Source: Chlorocebus sabaeus
Taxonomy: Eukaryota; Chordata; Mammalia; Primates; Cercopithecidae
Assembly (NCBI RefSeq): GCF_047675955.1
Contig: NC_132912.1
Location: 20,434,500-20,498,499 of the forward strand
Length of the DNA stretch: 64,000 nucleotides
Reading direction: 5' to 3'
In this document: piece by piece, positions 12,490 to 24,722 of the stretch
Layout of the letters: the number at the start of each line of letters is the position of its first letter
How positions within the stretch are numbered: position 1 is the first letter of the stretch
Program-made: the position numbers and the translations under genes
The notes under the pieces: model-generated
What the model was told of the DNA's origin: nothing
What the model saw: the letters and a program-made list of their open reading frames with translations, nothing else
The model's database searches: none

Positions 12490-13300
12490 GTGACTGGGTG
12501 TTTTGAAGCCCTCTGTGTTCCTCACTATAATTTCATTTTTCATTCCCTCTCCTCAGAGGTAATGCCTACCCTAGATTTGTATTTATTATTCAGTAAATAC
12601 TTTTACAATTTTAATAACATATATTGGTAATCATTAATACAATATATTTTTTAATATAAATGATATTATTTTCCAACATGCTTTGTTCTGGCTAAATGTT
12701 AAACTTTTAAGATGTATCTGAATTGCTATTTGTAAATTTAATTCATTCCATTATGTTAATAATTACAGTATTAGCATAATTATGTTACAGTATTCCATTA
12801 TATGATAGAAAACAATGTATTCATCCAGACTCTTGTCTTTGTGATCCAGCTTGTTTCTAATTGTACTCTTTCACAAACATCCATTGTGCCTTGTATGAGG
12901 GCTTTTCTGTGGTATGTACCAAAAGTGGCATGGCTAGGTCCCAGGGTCACAAGCATTTTCAGTTTAACCCAATCTTTATAATTTGCTCTTGACAATAGTT
13001 TAATCATGTTGACAGTCTCTCCAGCACTGTGTAAGAATTCCCAATTCCCTACAATCTGATCCTCACTCAGTAATACAGATTTTTAATCTTTCTCTATCTG
13101 GTTACAAAATTGTACCTTCTTGTGTAAATTCTCAATTTTTTAATTATAGTGAGTGCAAGCATATGTACTGGCTTTTAAAATCTTCTCTTCTGCTACTTGT
13201 CAGCTCATAGTTTATGCAGATTTGCTATTGGGTTATTTTTCTTTGTAAAATTAATATTAGGTCTGCACATATTTGGATAATAAAATTGTCCAAGTATTTG
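12490..13300 (-). mobile_element. Old L1M 3' end, antisense
   Basis: Reads as L1MC/L1ME 3'UTR and ORF2 end in reverse: CTCTCCTCAGAGGTAATGCC, ACAGTATTCCATTATATGA, then GTACCAAAAGTGGCATGGCT. The order matches the antisense L1M 3' region. It may be the 3' part of the same L1M that resumes at about 20270, beyond the long L1. Confidence 0.7.
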
Positions 13301-13542
13301 CTAAAGTGACATTTAAATCTATTTAAATTTAATAAAAATCTGGAACAATCTAGTTCTGATAGTTCAGCTCTTTTCTGATTTGTGTTGGGGGGTCATTTCT
13401 AAACTCTTTAGGGAGAAAAAATCTAAGTTAAGCTTGTTAAAGAAGAAAAAGCTCAAATATCTCAGTAAGGAAGTCGGGCTGGGAGGCAGGGTATGTACTT
13501 CATTTAGTATATACTTTAATTTTCCACTGTGAGGTAGGAATA

Positions 13543-13562
13543 TGTGTGTGTGTGTGTGTGTG
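13543..13562. repeat. (TG)n microsatellite
   Basis: Ten TG units at the 3' (low-coordinate) edge of the minus-strand L1. It probably grew from the element's A-rich tail or target sequence. Confidence 0.9.
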
Positions 13563-13886
13563 TTTTTAATTTTTCCATAGGTTATTGGGATACAGGTGGT
13601 GTTTGGTTACGTAAGTTCTTTAGTGGTGATTTGTGAGTTTTTGGTGCACCCATCACCTGGGCAGTATAAACTGCACCCGATTTGGATAGTCCCCAAAGTC
13701 CATTGTATCATTCTTTTGCCTTTGCATCCTCATATCTTAGCTCCCACATATCAATATCAGTGAGAACATATGATATTTGATTTTCCATTCCTGAGTTACT
13801 TCACTTAGAATAATAGTCTCCAATGTCATCCAGATCACTGAAAATGCCATTAATTCATCCCTTTTCATGGCTGAGTAGTATTCCAT

Positions 13887-13891
<5 letters not shown>

Positions 13892-13923
<32 letters not shown>
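13892..13923. repeat. (CA)n microsatellite inside L1 ORF2
   Basis: About 16 AC/CA units at the position where L1 normally has a short TATA-rich stretch (CCATCATATACACAC). In the minus frame it reads as alternating Val-Cys. Length is likely polymorphic. Confidence 0.93.
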
Positions 13924-13925
<2 letters not shown>

Positions 13926-14398
13926 CACAGTTTCTTTATCCACTCATTGATTGATGGGGATTTGGGTTAATTCTACGATTTTGCAATTACGAATAGTGTT
14001 GCTGTAAACGTGTGTGCAAGTATCTTTTTCATATAATGACTTATTTTCCTCTGGGTAGATACCCAGTAGTGGGATTACTGGATCAAATGGTAGTTCTACT
14101 TTTAGTTCTTTAAGGAATCTCCACGTTGTTTTCCATAGTGGCTGTACTATATTACATTGCTACCAGAAGTATAGAAGTGTTCCCTGAACACTGCATCCAC
14201 ATCAACATCTACTGTTTCTTCATTTTTTTTTTTTTTTTTATTATGGCCATTCTTGCAGGAGTAAAGTGGTATCACAGGGTGGTTTTGATTTGCATTTCCC
14301 TGATGATTAGTATTGATAAGCATTTTTTCACGTTTGTTGGCTATTTGTACATCTTCTTTTGGTAATTGTCTATACATGTCCTTAGCTCACTTTTTGAT

Positions 14399-14463
14399 GG
14401 GCCAAGGATTTAGCCCACTAAACTAAACTAAACAACAAAACCAAATGAAACAACCAAAATGCC
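14399..14463. other. 65-bp insertion in L1 flanked by 11-bp duplication
   Basis: Normal L1 text is interrupted by a 65-bp stretch containing GGATTTAGCCCACTAAACTA and an A/C-rich remainder. It is flanked by CACTTTTTGAT at 14388-14398 and 14464-14474. The duplication looks like a TSD, suggesting a tiny retroinsertion; filler DNA at a repaired break is the alternative. The source is not recognised. Confidence 0.6.
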
Positions 14464-17417
14464 CACTTTTTGATTGTTTTTTTCTTGCTAATTTGTTTGA
14501 GTTTGTTGTAGATTCTGGTTCTAGAATCCTTTGTCAGATGTATAGATTGTGAAGATTTTTCCCCCACTCTGTGGGTTGTCTGTTTACTCTGCTGACTGCT
14601 CCTTTTACTGTGCAAAAGCACTTTCGTTTAGTTAAGTCTCTGCTATTCATCTTTGTTTTTATTGCATTTGCTTTTGGGTTCTTGGTCATAAAATCCTTGC
14701 ACAAGCCAATGCCTAGAAGGGTTTTTCCAATATTATCTTGCAGAATTTTTATAGTTTCAGTTCTTAGATTTTAGTCCTTAATCTGTCTTGAGTTGATTTT
14801 TGTATAGTGTGAGAGATGAGGATCCAGTTGCATTCTCCTTCATGTGGCTAACCAATTATCCCAGAACCATTTGTTGAAAAGGGTGTCCTTTCCACACTTT
14901 ATGTTTTTGTTTGCTTTATCAAAGAACACTTGGCCCTAAGTATTTGGGTTTATTTCTGGGTTTTCTATTCTGTTCCATTGGTCCAAGTGCCCATATTTAT
15001 ACCAGTACCATGGTGTTTTGGTGACTATGGCCTTATGGTATAGTTTAAAATCAGGTAGTTTGATACCTCCAGATTTGGTCTTTTTGCTCAGTCTTGCTTT
15101 GGCTATGTGAGCTCTTTTATGGTTCCACATGAATTTGGAATTCTTTTTTTCTAATTCTGTGAAGAATGATGGTAGTATTTTGACGGGGATTGCATTAAAT
15201 TTGTAGATTGCTTTACATAGTATGGTCATTTTCATAATATTGATTCTACCTGTCTGTGAGCATGGGATGGTTTTCTATTTGTTTGTGTTATCTTTGATTT
15301 CTTTCAGAAGTGTTTTGTAGTTTTCCTTGTAGAGGTCTTTCACCTCATTGGTTAGATACATTACTAAGTTTTTTTGATTTTGTTTTTTGCAGCTAATGTA
15401 AAAGGGGTTGAGTACTTGATTTGATTCTCTGCTTGGTCACCATTGGTGTATAGAAGAGCTACTGATTTTTGTACATTAATCTTGTATCTGAAAACTTTGC
15501 TGAATTCTTTTATCAGTTCTAGGAGCTTTCTGGAAGAGTCTTTAGGGTTTTCGAGATAAAGGATCATATCATCAGCAAAGAGTGACAGTTTGACTTCCTC
15601 TTTACTGATTTGGATGCCCTTTATTTCTTTCTCTTGTCTGATTGCTCTGGCTAGGACTTTCAGTACTATGTTGAAGAGGAGTGGTGAAAGTGGGCATCCT
15701 TGTCTTGTTCCAGTTCTCGTAGGGAAAGCTTTCAGCTTTTCCCCATTCAGTATTACATTGGCTGTGAGTTTGTCATAGTTGACTTTTAAAACATTGAGGT
15801 ATGTCCCTTCTATGCCAATTTTGCTGAGAGTTTTAATCATAAAGGGATGTGGGATTTTGTCAAATGATTTTTCTGCACCTATTAAGATGATTATGTGATT
15901 TTTGCTTTTAATTCTGTTTACGTGGTGTATCACATTTATTGACTTGCATGTGTTAAACCATCCCTCAATCTCTGGTATGAAACCCACCTGATCATGGTGG
16001 ATTATCTTTTTGATATGTTGTTGGATTCAGTTAGTTAGTATTTTATTAAGGATTTTAGCATCTATGTTCATCAGGGATATTGATCTGTAGTTTTCTTTTT
16101 TGGTTATGTCCTTTCCTGGTTTGGGTATTAGGGTGAAGTTGTCTTCATAGAATGAATTAGGGAGGGCTCCCTCTTTCACTCTCTTGTGGAATAGTGTCCA
16201 TAGGATTAGCAACAATTCTTCTTTGAATGTCTGGCAGAATTCTGCTATGAATCCATCTGGTCCTGGATTTTTTTTTTTGGTTGGTAATTTTTAAATTACC
16301 ATTTCAATCTTGCTGCTTGTTTTTGGTCTGTTTAGGGTATCTAATTCTTCATGATTTAAGCTAGGAGGGTTATATTTTTCTAGGAATTTATCCATCTCTT
16401 CTAGGTTTTTTAGTTTATGTGTGTAAAGGTGTTCATAGTAGCCTTGAATGATCTCTTGTATTTCTGTGGTGTCAGTTGTATTATCTCCTGTTTCATTTCT
16501 TATTGACATCATTTGGATTTTCTCTCTTTTTTTCTTGGTTAATCTTGCTAATGATCTATCAATTTTATTTATCTTTTCAAAGAACCAGCTTTTTTATTCA
16601 TTTGCCTTTTATTTTTGTTGTTGTTGTTGTTTCAATTTCATTGAGTTCTGCTCTGATCTTGGTTATTTCCTTTTTTCTGCTGAGTTTAGGTTTGGTTTGT
16701 TGTTGTTTCTCTAGTTCCTTGAGGTGTGACCTTAGAATGTCAGTTTGTGCTCTTTCAGTTTTTTTGATGTAGGTATTTAGGGCTATTAACTTTCCTCTTA
16801 GCACCGACTTTGATGTCTCCCAGAGGTTTTGATAGGTTGTGCCACTATTATCGTTCAGTTCAAAGAATTTTTAAATTTCCATCTTGATTTCATTTTTGAC
16901 CCAGTGATCAGTCAGTAGCAGGATATTTAATTTCCATGTATTTGCATGGTTTTGAAGGTTCCTTTTGGAGTTGATTTCCAGTTTTATTTTACTGTGGTCT
17001 CAGAGAGCGCTTGATAAAATTTCAGTTTTCTTAAATTTATTGAGTTTCATTTTGTAATCTATGGTCATATGGTCTATCTTGGAGAAAATTCCATGTGCTG
17101 TTGAATAGAACATGTATTCTGTGGTTGTTGAATGGAATGTTTTATATATATCTGTTAAGTCCATTTGTTCCAAGGTATAGTTTTAATCCATTGTTTCTTT
17201 GTTGACTTTCTGTCTTGATGACCTGTTTAGTGCTGTCAGTGGAGTACTGAAGTCCCCCACTATTATTGTGTTGCTCCCTATCTCATTTCTTAGGTCTATT
17301 AGTAATTGTTTTATAAATTTGGGAGCTCCAGTGTTGGATACATATATGTTTAGGATTGTGATACTTTCCTGTTGGACAAGGCCTTTAACCATTTTGCAAT
17401 GTCTCTTTGTCCTTTTT

Positions 17418-17464
17418 TTTTATTTTTGATTTTTTGAGAGGGAGTCTCGCTCTGTTTCCCAGGC
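17418..17464 (-). mobile_element. Ultra-short Alu 3' end insertion with TSD
   Basis: The 47-bp stretch ends GGAGTCTCGCTCTGTTTCCC plus AGGC, the reverse complement of the last Alu bases next to a T-rich tail complement. It is flanked by the 15-bp duplication CTCTTTGTCCTTTTT (17403-17417 and 17465-17479). Removing it restores ordinary L1 endonuclease-region text. This is a severely 5'-truncated Alu retroposition. Confidence 0.85.
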
Positions 17465-17836
17465 CTCTTTGTCCTTTTTAACTGCTGTTGCTTTAAAGTT
17501 TGTTTTATCTGTCTGATGTAAGAATAGCTACCCCTACTCACTTTTGGTGGCTATTTGCATAAAATGCCTTTTTCCACCCCTTTACTTTAAGTGTATGTGA
17601 GTCTTTATGTATTAAGTGAGCGTCTTGAAGGCAGCAGATAGTTCTTTGGTGAATTCTTATCCATTCTGCAGTTCTGTATCTTTTAAGTGGGGCATTTAGG
17701 CCATTTACATTCAATGTTAGTATTGTGATGTGAGGTACCATTCCATTCATCATGTTATTTGTTGCCTGTATACCTTGTTTTTTGTTTTTGTTTTTGCTTT
17801 TTAAATTGTATTTTTGTTTTATAGGTCCTGTGAGAT

Positions 17837-18759
17837 TTATGTTTTAAAAAGGTTCTGTTTTGACATGTTTCCAGGATTTGTTTCAAGATTTAGAGCTCCT
17901 TTTAGCAGTTCTTGTAGCAGTGGCTTGGTAGTGGCGAATTCACTCAGTATTTGTTTGTCTGAAAAAGGCTGTATCTTTCCTTCATATATGATGCTTAGTT
18001 TCACTGGACATAAAATTCTTGGCTGATAATTGTTTTGTTTGAGGAGGCTGAAGACAGGGCCCCAATCCCTTCTAGCTTGTATGGTTTCTGCTGAGAAACC
18101 TGCCGTTAATCCGATAGGTTTTTCCTTTCTAAGTTACCTGGTGCATCTGTCTCACAGCTCTTAAGATTCTTTCCTTTGTCTTAACTTTAGATAACCTGAT
18201 GACAGGCAGTAATCTTTTTTTTGATGAATTTCTCAGGTGTTCTTTGTGTTTCTTGTATTTGGATGTCTTGGTCTCTAGCAAGGCTGGGGAAGTTTTCCAT
18301 GATTATTCCCCCAAATATGTTTTTGAAACTTTCAGATTTCTCTTCTTCCTCAGGAATACCAATTATTCTTAGGTTTGGTCATTTAACATAATATCAGACT
18401 TCTTGGAGGCTTTGTTCATATTTTCTTATTCTTTTTCCTTGTCTTTGTTGCATTGGGTTAATTTAAAGACCTTGCCTTGGAGATCTGAATTTCTTTCCTT
18501 ACTTGTTCAATTCTATTGCTGAGACTTTGCAGAGCATTTTGCATTTCTACAAGTTTGTCTAATGTTTCCTAAATTTTGATTGTTTTTCTTTATGCCCTCT
18601 ATTTTCTTGAATATTTCTCCCTTCAATTCCTGTATCATATTTTGGATTTCCTTGCATTGGGCTTCACCTTTCTCTGGTGCCTCCCTGATTAGCTTAATAA
18701 CCTAGCCTCCTGAATTCTTTTTCAGGTGAATCAGGGGTTTCTTCTTGGTTTGAATCCAT
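17837..18759 (-). pseudogene. L1 ORF1 remnant (RNA-binding protein)
   Basis: Decayed copy of the L1 ORF1 protein, an RNA-binding nucleic-acid chaperone in active elements. On the minus strand a start-like ATGGATTCAAACCAAGAAG lies at 18759. The body has the lysine/glutamine-rich coiled-coil-type region followed by the conserved C-terminal part (GAAACCATACAAGCTAGAAG), and a TAA at 17837-17839. Length of about 307 codons is close to normal ORF1, but frameshifts and in-frame stops remove coding capacity. Confidence 0.8.
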
Positions 18760-20262
18760 TGCTGGTGAGTTAGTGTGATTTTTTTTTGGGGGGGGGGATG
18801 TTAAAGAGCCTTGTTTTGTCCTATTACCAGAGTTGGTTTTCTGGTTTCTTCTCATTTGGGTAGGCTCTGTCAGAGGGAAGGTCTAGAGCTGAAGGCTGTT
18901 GTTCAGATTCTTTTGTACCACAGGGTGGTCCCTTGATGCAGTACTGTTCCCCTTTTCCCATGGATGTGACTTCCTGAGAGCCAAGCTGTAGAGACTGTTA
19001 TCTGTCTTCTGGGTCTAGCCACCCAGCAAGTCTACCAGGCTGTGGGCTGGTACTGGGGGTTGTCTGCACAGAGTCCTGTGAGGTAAACCATTTATGCATC
19101 TCTCAGCTGTGGATACCAGCACTCAGCTGTGGATACCAGCACCTTTTCCAATGGAGTGGGCAGGGGGCTGAAATGAACTCTGTGAGGATTCTTAGCTGTG
19201 GTGGTTTAATGCTCTATTTTTGTGCTGGTTGGCCTCATGCCAGGAGGTGGCACTTTCCAGAGAGCATCAGTTGTGGTAGTATGGAGAGAAACCAGGCAGT
19301 GGGAGGGGCTCTAGAACTTCCAAGTGTATATACTCTCTGTCTTCAGCTACCAGGGTGGTTAGGGAAGGATCATCAAGTGGGGCAGGGTTAGGTGTGTCTG
19401 AGCTCAGACTCTCCTTGGGTGAGTCTTGCTGTGGCTGCTGTTGGGGATGGGGGTGAGGTTCCCAGGTCAATGGAGTTGTGCACCTAGGAGGATTATGGCT
19501 GCCTCTGCTGAGTCATGCAAGTTGTCAGGGAAGTGAGGGAAAGCTGGCAGTCACAGGCCTCACCCAGCTCCCATGCAATCCAAATGGCCGGTTTCACTCT
19601 CACCATGCCCCCTCTAATAGCACTGAGTATGTTTCCAAGCAGTGGGTAAGCAGGGGTGAGAACTTGCCCCAGGCTACACACCTCCAAACTGTGAAAGAAA
19701 AGGGCTTTTGTACTTCCCCCATCCGTGGAGTCTACATGCTGGATTTGTGCTCTCCCCTGAGTTCTGGCCAGGAGGCTTCTCCACCTGTTCATATTGTTAC
19801 AAAGTTCAGCTGGAGAATTCCTTCTCTCTGGCCACGCTCCCGAAGGATCCCTGTGAGGCCAGGCAGGAATGGCCTGCTTGGGGACCCAGCAAGCTCCCAG
19901 GGCCTTTTCTGCTGCTTCCTCTACCCCTATATTTCACTCGGCTGTCTAAATGGACTGAGCTCCAGGTAAGGTCAGGAACTTCTCCTGCAAACTAGATCTT
20001 CTGTGTCCGTAGCGGGGGTGTGTGTTCAGAGGCAAAGGATCTCCCTTTCCCACTTCCCCAGTTTGGGCACTCACACAGTATTTGGGGTGTCTCCTGGGAC
20101 CTGCAGGAGCAGTCCGCTTCTGAATGGGTCCTCTCAGGATTCCTGATTTATTCCTGTAGTCGTTCAGGAGCTAAAATTCATGATGCGAGCTTCCGCACAC
20201 TGCTCTGTCTGTCCAAGTAGGAGATGCAATCCAGTCCTGCCTCCTGTCAGTCATGATGATCA
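18760..20262 (-). promoter_or_regulatory. L1 5'UTR (internal promoter region), decayed
   Basis: GC-richer sequence upstream of the ORF1 remnant ends, in element orientation, with GGCAGGACTGGATTGCATCT near the 5' edge at about 20240. In active L1 this region holds the internal Pol II promoter. Here it carries a T9G10-type homopolymer (18779-18799) beside the ORF1 start and a 20-bp tandem duplication (19101-19140). Promoter activity is not claimed. Confidence 0.75.
19101..19140. repeat. 20-bp tandem duplication in L1 5'UTR
   Basis: Unit CTCAGCTGTGGATACCAGC occurs twice in direct succession (19101-19120 and 19121-19140), differing only at the first base. Confidence 0.9.
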
Positions 20263-21369
20263 CCTTTAATTTTTTTCTGATATGAATAACCAGTTCTGCT
20301 AGAACTACTTTGTAAAAAGCCCATCATATCTTGCTATCTTGCTGATATGTAATACTAAATCTGTTATAGATCAATTCCCATGGATTTGAGGGTATATTTT
20401 TGACCCAATTCTGTATCTTTTATTTATTGTTGTCAGTATCTTTTAATTATCGTGGATTACAGTAAGTCTTAACTTACTGTAGAGCATATGTTTCCACCTT
20501 ATTCTTTAATTAAATATCTTCAATATTTTCCATTCTTTATTCTTCTGTATTAATTTTATAAGTTTTTATATTCTTTGGAGAAATTTAAAAGAAAAATCAA
20601 TTTGCCAGTGATTGAAATGACATGATTTTTATTTCAAGTTAGAAGGAATAGGCATTTTTATACCATTGAGTGTTTTATCATAAATATTTTTATCTCTTTT
20701 ATCTACTTACTTTCTTATTTATTTCTATATACTGAAAACTTTTGTTGCTTTCTTTAATCTACTTATTTAGAGTGGTGTTTTGTTCATTTATGCCTATATA
20801 CTGAGAACTTCTGTTTTGTATTAATTTTTCTATGGTATTCATTAAAGCAATATTGGAGCTCTTGATATTTCCATATTAACTGTGTGTTCTGAATTCTCTT
20901 TTTAGTAAAATAAAAATTGTCTTCTGTTCTACATTCTTTGTTTTTAGATCTACTGTACTAGCTAAAACTTAGAAAAATAAATTGAACAGAAATGGTGACA
21001 ACAAGTATCCTCGTCTTATTTTTGGCTTAGCTTTAAAGAACTTCCAGTATTTTACTATTAAATATTATGTGTACTACAGATTTTTGGCAAATACCCTCTA
21101 GCAGACTAAGAAAGTTTCCTTTTATTCCCAGTTAGCTAGATGGATTTTGTATTTTGCTTTGTGTTCATTATATATTGATATTGAATTTTTCAAATGCTTT
21201 TTTTTTGAATCTATGTAATCACGTAAAATTTTCTCTTTAAAATGTTACTGTGATATGTTAATGTGGCATGCTACTTTAATGCACTTGTACTGGGAAATAT
21301 ATAGAGATATAAAAAATAGAGAAATGCTTGGTCATATGTCTGTCACATGCATAATTTTATCGACAAATC

Positions 21370-22418
<1,049 letters not shown>

Positions 22419-23289
22419 AATCAGTGTATTAGAATTACCATGTTTCTATATCTTCTCTAGTACTTCATCTTGTGAGGCATTTTGATTGTTGCCCATTAAA
22501 CTAGTGTGAACTAATATCTACCTGTTGGATAAATTTACATTCTCCTGATTTTCACTTATTCATTTTCATATACTTATTGGAATTAAAATATTTCTATTAA
22601 CAAAGAATTCTTATATTTCTAAAATAAAACCTATGTATTTTATGATGGATTTTATTTAGACTATTTGGATGCAACTGGCCAATATTTAAGATTTTTATAT
22701 CTCTATTTATGTAATATTAAACTATACATTTTCTTTCTTATACCCTTTTTTGTCAAATTTTGGGATTAAAGGTTACCACAGCATTAATAAAAACTTGTGA
22801 AAAATTCCTACTTTTTCTATTTTATGAAATAATTTCTTTAATATAGGGATTATTTGCAACCAAATTTTGGTAAGCTCTTCTGTAATACTATTTGGGTGTG
22901 GTAACATTTTGTGGGTGTATTTCGGCTACTGAATCAAGTTTTGCAAATGAATATAGACTTATTTGTGTTTTCTTCTCAGGTAACTTCTATAAATTAATAT
23001 TTTCCTAGAAATTTAACAATTTTATCCAAGTTTTCACATCTGTTGGCATAAAATTAGTCATTGTAATCTCTCATATGTTTACATATTTTTTATTAGCTAT
23101 ACTGCTTGTCCCTTGCTCATTATCTTGATTGTTTTTATCAATTTGCACATAGCTTATTCATCACATTAGATTTTTCAGAACCAAGATATTGGTTGTGTTG
23201 ATTATTTCTATATTCCTTTGTTGTATATCTCATTAAAATTTTCTCTTATTTATTACTTTCTTCCTTTTACTCTCTTTGGGTTTACTCTG

Positions 23290-23631
23290 TGTATTAGTCT
23301 GTTTTCATGCTGCTGATAAAGACATACCCAAGACTGGGTAATTTATACAGGAAAAAGGTTCCATGTGGCTAGGGATGCCTCACAACCATGTCAGAAGGCA
23401 GGGAGGAGCGTATCACGTCTTACATGGATGGCAGCAGACAAAAAGAGAGAGAGTTTGTGCAGGGAAACTCCCCCTTATAAAACCGTCAGATCTTGTGAGA
23501 CTTATTCACTATCATGAGAACAGCCTAAGAAGGACCTGCCTCTATGATTCGATTGCCTCCCACTGGGTCGCTCCCACAACACATGGGAATTCAAGATGAG
23601 ATTTGGGTAGGGACACAGCCAAACCATATCA
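23290..23631 (-). mobile_element. MaLR LTR (MST/THE1-type), internally deleted
   Basis: Starts TGTATTAGTCTGTTTTC and ends CCAAACCATATCA. Two short internal losses are visible: the GAGGTTTAATGGACTCACA block near 23350 and the ATTATGGGAGC block near 23590. Flanks CTCTG and CACAG are not a clean TSD. Confidence 0.92.
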
Positions 23632-24722
23632 CACAGTAATTTTTTTTTTTTTTGAGTTAAAGTTAGTTCATTAATTTAAATTATTTTATTCTCTAACATA
23701 TGCATTGGAGGATAAAAGTGTAATTTTATCTAACTTAAACTGCATTTCATAATTTTTAACAATTTTATTAAGGTATAATTAACATACAATAAATTACAAT
23801 ATTAATGTGTAAATATTACACATTAAATATTATGAAATGATCATTCCTGTCCCCAGTTTCCAGCAATCAATCATCTACTTTCTGTCACCATACATAAGTT
23901 TATATTACCTGGAATTGTGCAGTATATCTCCCTTTATTGTCTGGCTTTGTTCACTCAGAATAATTTTTTAGAGTCATCCATGTTGTTGTGTAGATCAATG
24001 GTTCATTTCTTTTTGTTGCAGAGTAACATTCCATTAGAGAGATACACAACATTTTTTAAAATCATAAACCTGTTGATGAACATTTGGACTATTTACAATT
24101 TTTGGCTATTACTAATAGTGCTGCTGTCAACATTTGTGTACAAGTTTTTCTATGGACATACAGTATCATTTCTCTTGAGTAAATACCTAGGAGTATTTGG
24201 CTAAATCATGTCAGATTTACAATTTCCAATTGTACAATTTCTTTCCAAAGTGACTTGGTTATTACCAATTTACATTTTGACCACCAGCATATGAGAATTC
24301 CAGCTCTTCCACATTCTTGCCAACACTTTATTTACACTTTTTAAATGTAGCTATTTTCATGGATGTCTTGTAATATCTCATAAAGATTAAATTTGCATTT
24401 CAACTAATGAATAATGAATAATGTCAAGCATCTTTTTAACCATCTGTCTAGCTTCTTTGGTGAAGTGTGTGTGTTCACATATTTTGTCTGTTTTTTAGTT
24501 GTTATTTTTTTTCTTACTCTTGATCTTTGGGAGTTTTCATGTATTGTGGATATAAGTCTTTTATCAGATATATGCTTTGTAAATCTTTTCTCCCAATATG
24601 TGACTCATCCTGTCTTCTTTACATTGTATTTAGAAAGCCATGTTTTAAATTTTGATATCTAATTTATTGATTTTTTCTTATGGATTATGCTCTTGGTGTT
24701 ATAGCTAAGAAGTCTTCGCCTA

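Larger units (their letters stand above)
13737..17753 (-). pseudogene. L1 ORF2 remnant (endonuclease-reverse transcriptase)
   Basis: Broken copy of the L1 ORF2 protein, which in an active element nicks target DNA and reverse-transcribes L1 RNA. Reading from 17753 down, the N-terminal endonuclease text includes ILTLNVNGLNAPLKR. The best-kept reverse transcriptase stretch is at 15364-15987 (207 codons), with [13 protein letters not shown] and the catalytic FADD at residues 137-140 of that frame. The C-terminal fragments end near 13737. The frame is split by several stops and shifts, by a 65-bp insertion (14399-14463), by a (CA)n tract (13892-13923) and by a 47-bp Alu-tail insertion in the endonuclease part. 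It cannot make a full protein. Confidence 0.92.
13543..20262 (-). mobile_element. Near-full-length primate L1 (L1PB / older L1PA type), inactivated
   Basis: About 6.7 kb in one orientation holds all L1 parts in order from the high coordinate: 5'UTR (about 18760-20262), ORF1 remnant (17837-18759), ORF2 remnant (13737-17753) and 3'UTR (13563-13736, with CATAGGTTATTGGGATACAG in antisense). The 3'UTR type and 5'UTR text fit L1PB or an L1PA subfamily older than the human-specific ones. It sits inside older antisense L1M sequence on both sides. Two micro-insertions (14399-14463 and 17418-17464) and many point lesions show long neutral decay. A TSD could not be proven; CTTTAATTTT occurs near both edges (about 13513 and 20268). 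Confidence 0.93.

Noticed and set aside
23285..23636. CTCTG / CACAG as a TSD for the MST LTR at 23290
   Set aside because: Only three of five bases agree, which is not convincing.
24680..24722. Upstream ATG extending the L1PA ORF2 frame into host sequence as a chimeric gene
   Set aside because: The added residues come from antisense L1M and the TSD; the open junction is fortuitous.
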